Below the pieces are notes generated by a model. That model ran no database searches. It saw only the letters and a program-made list of their open reading frames with translations, and had not been told where the DNA came from. From NCBI GenBank assembly GCA_002361365.1, contig DEST01000083.1:1-7282 (forward strand): a stretch of 7,282 nt of DNA, in the 5' to 3' direction. The translations under genes were made by a program, and so were the position numbers. Below, in pieces: positions 5,778 through 7,282 of the stretch (positions are counted from its first letter, which is position 1; each line of letters opens with the position of its first letter). The DNA is from Alphaproteobacteria bacterium UBA3307 (GTDB taxonomy: Bacteria; Pseudomonadota; Alphaproteobacteria; RF32; CAG-239).

Positions 5778-5812
5778 AAAGACTCTTTCTATTAAGGGAG
5801 AGTCTTTTTTTT
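5778..5812. terminator. Hairpin terminator between convergent genes, probably bidirectional
   Basis: Twelve bases at 5778-5789 pair with 5796-5807 (two T-G wobbles) around the loop TATTAA. On the plus strand the stem runs into eight T (5805-5812), a good rho-independent terminator for the lipoprotein gene. Read on the minus strand, the stem is followed by a TTTAATTTT-like tract from 5780 downward, so it likely also ends the exporter operon whose last stop is at 5826. Confidence 0.9.
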
Positions 5813-5825
5813 GTGCTTCAATTTT

Positions 5826-6950
5826 TTAATTGATGCGTTTGTTGAAAAACCATGCGGCAAAACTGAGAGTACATAAGCCGATAATCAGTAAAGGCCAAAC
5901 ATTTAACCAGATTGTTACGGCATCAATGTTTTTCAAAAATAAACCGCGCGCAAGTCTGAAAAAATAGGTTAACGGATTGATGATACTGAATTTTTGCAAA
6001 ATCAACGGCATATTTTCTATCGGGGTAATAAAGCCAGAAAGTAAAAATGTCGGAGCCAAAAAGGCAAACACACCAAAAATGGCCTGTTGCTGGGTGTTGC
6101 AAATCGTAGAAATAAACAACCCTATACCGGCAATTGAAAACAAAAAGACAAAAATGCAGGCATAAATCAACAAATAACCGCTCTCTGCCGGAATGTGAAA
6201 AAGTAAGCGACCGGCAATCAACATAATAGTGAAATCCAAATAAGCAATTGTAATTGCCGGAATAGTTTTGCCAATGAGAATTTGAAACGGCGTGAGCGGA
6301 GATATTAAAACTTGTTCAAAAGTCCCCAGCTCTTTTTCTTGTGCTACTGAAAGAGCTGTAATAGCTAACATCATAACGGTTACCAACACCCCCATAAACG
6401 AAATGACAATGTACCATTGATAATTAAGTTCCGGATTAAACCAATTACGGACTTGTATCTTAATCGGAATTTGCGGAGTATCAACTCCATTTGTTTCATA
6501 CTGAAAGGCCGCAAAAATCTGCGTCAGATATCCGCTGACAACTTGTGCCGTATTTGATTTGCGTCCGTCTAAAATCAGCTGTACGGTTGGAGATTCGTTT
6601 AAGATAGTTTTTTTTGCAAAATCATCGGGTATCGTTAGGGCGACAAATGCTTTTTCCGTATCTATTTTTTGTTGCAACTCATTAGGATTATTTACAAAAT
6701 ATAGATTTTTTACATACGGAGTGTGAGCAATCTTGTCAATCAAAGCTTGTGAAATAGGGGTATTATCTTTATCATAAATCACCATGGAAATATTGTTTAC
6801 TTCAAAAGTGGCAGCAAAGGCAAATACAGTCAGCATCAAAAGCGGTGGCAGAAGTATCATTCCGCGGTTTTTGGGGTCGGACCAAATCATCTGAAATTCT
6901 TTAATTATCAATGCCCAAACAGCATAACATTTTGCAATAAATTCTCTCAT
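5826..6950 (-). CDS. yhhJ: ABC-2 type exporter permease, YhhJ-like
   Basis: This 374-residue inner-membrane protein is a permease of an ABC-2 exporter. One helix lies near residues 30-48, a large extracytoplasmic domain at about 50-178 (starting FEVNNISMVIYDKDNTP), and then about five helices near 178-202, 224-246, 257-282, 290-308 and 345-368. Family signatures include LILDGRKSNTAQ, VRNWFNPELNYQW, the cytoplasmic coupling segment AQEKELGTFEQVLISPLTPFQ, CNTQQQA and LLSGFITPIENMP. Length and sequence agree with E. coli YhhJ as I remember it, and also with YbhR/YbhS. The ATG at 6950 overlaps the stop of the upstream permease by one base (TAATG), with AAGG eight bases upstream plus GGAG closer, so the two are translationally coupled. 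In E. coli yhhJ is the last gene after a HlyD-type protein gene and rbbA; here it is likewise last. The exported substrate is unknown. Confidence 0.88.
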   Translation of the reverse strand: MREFIAKCYAVWALIIKEFQMIWSDPKNRGMILLPPLLMLTVFAFAATFEVNNISMVIYDKDNTPISQALIDKIAHTPYVKNLYFVNNPNELQQKIDTEKAFVALTIPDDFAKKTILNESPTVQLILDGRKSNTAQVVSGYLTQIFAAFQYETNGVDTPQIPIKIQVRNWFNPELNYQWYIVISFMGVLVTVMMLAITALSVAQEKELGTFEQVLISPLTPFQILIGKTIPAITIAYLDFTIMLIAGRLLFHIPAESGYLLIYACIFVFLFSIAGIGLFISTICNTQQQAIFGVFAFLAPTFLLSGFITPIENMPLILQKFSIINPLTYFFRLARGLFLKNIDAVTIWLNVWPLLIIGLCTLSFAAWFFNKRIN

Positions 6951-7282
6951 TACTCCAACCTTTCTTTGGTGACTTTATAGAGCAGAGCAAAAACAAACAA
7001 TCCAAAAAGCAGCAAATTTAAGCTCTCTGTTATAATAATAGGCCAAATATTTCCGGTCATAAACAAGTTTTTGATAATCGGGACAAAGTGTGTTGCCGGT
7101 ATAATGTTGGTCGCAATTTGAATTACATGAGGCATTGAAGAAATTTCAAATAATCCGCCGGAAAGAATGACTGCCGGTAAAAAACCGAACATTGCCGCCG
7201 CCACAGATGCTAAAAATTGGTTGCGCGTTAAGGTTGAAATCAGACAGCCCATACCTATGGACACAAATAAAAACAAACTGGA
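6950..7282 (-). CDS. ABC-2 type permease, C-terminal part (5' end outside window)
   Basis: The frame is open through the right edge (codons beyond the apparent TTG at 7276 encode Ser-Ser), so only the last ~110 residues of a larger protein are visible and no start is present. The visible part has three hydrophobic stretches and family motifs: LFVSIGMGCLISTLTRNQFLAS, GFLPAVILSGGLFEISSMP, PATHFVPIIKNLFMTGNIW and a basic tail. This is the closing part of an ABC-2 membrane domain. It could be a stand-alone YbhS-type permease or the C-terminal permease of an RbbA-type ATPase-permease fusion; the window does not decide. It directly precedes the yhhJ-like gene with a one-base overlap. Confidence 0.85.
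   Translation of the reverse strand, partial: SSLFLFVSIGMGCLISTLTRNQFLASVAAAMFGFLPAVILSGGLFEISSMPHVIQIATNIIPATHFVPIIKNLFMTGNIWPIIITESLNLLLFGLFVFALLYKVTKERLE

Noticed and set aside
5770..5796. A small frame (8 codons) after the lipoprotein gene
   Set aside because: It lies within the terminator stem and has no ribosome site.
1..7282. CRISPR arrays, tRNA genes, insertion sequences or attachment sites
   Set aside because: No regularly spaced repeats, cloverleaf-like segments, transposase motifs or terminal inverted repeats were seen on either strand.

Overview
The window looks like chromosome of an AT-rich, Gram-negative bacterium. The Gram-negative evidence is Sec-type signal peptides, an OmpA-domain lipoprotein, an enterobacterial-common-antigen-type sugar aminotransferase and a YhhJ-type exporter permease. 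The OmpA domain carries a GHAS variant of the usual GHTD motif that I associate with alphaproteobacterial proteins, so an uncultured, possibly gut-associated alphaproteobacterium is my best guess; no rRNA or other marker confirms this.

Layout. (1) 1-1140: the C-terminal part of an alpha/beta hydrolase, then nine bases later an exported flavodoxin, closed by a clear rho-independent terminator. (2) 1237-3794: a two-gene surface-sugar cassette, wecE (PLP sugar aminotransferase, TTG start) overlapping a GT-B-like glycosyltransferase by ATGA. (3) 3807-5128: a promoter with a 19-bp spacer, a second exported flavodoxin, and a cytoplasmic flavoprotein with a compact cysteine cluster fitting a [4Fe-4S] iron-sulfur flavoprotein. 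(4) 5157-5812: a sigma70-like promoter, an OmpA-domain lipoprotein with a cysteine/proline-rich linker, and a hairpin that probably terminates transcription from both sides. (5) 5826-7282, minus strand: two ABC-2 permeases of an exporter, the distal one complete and YhhJ-like, the proximal one running off the right edge.

How the genes may work together. The hydrolase, the two flavodoxins and the Fe-S flavoprotein look like a redox or stress module, interrupted or flanked by a sugar cassette. Both flavodoxins have a signal peptide, and in each a second in-frame ATG sits just after the predicted cleavage site with its own Shine-Dalgarno-like sequence. This suggests either one exported and one cytoplasmic form from the same gene, or a relic of how the signal peptides were acquired. 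Together with the long-spacer promoter, this is the most interesting signal in the window. The remaining genes serve the envelope: sugar synthesis and transfer, peptidoglycan anchoring, and export.

Four start codons should be placed downstream of the longest open frame: wecE at TTG 1237, the glycosyltransferase at ATG 2367, flavodoxin 2 at ATG 3869, and no start visible for the right-edge permease.
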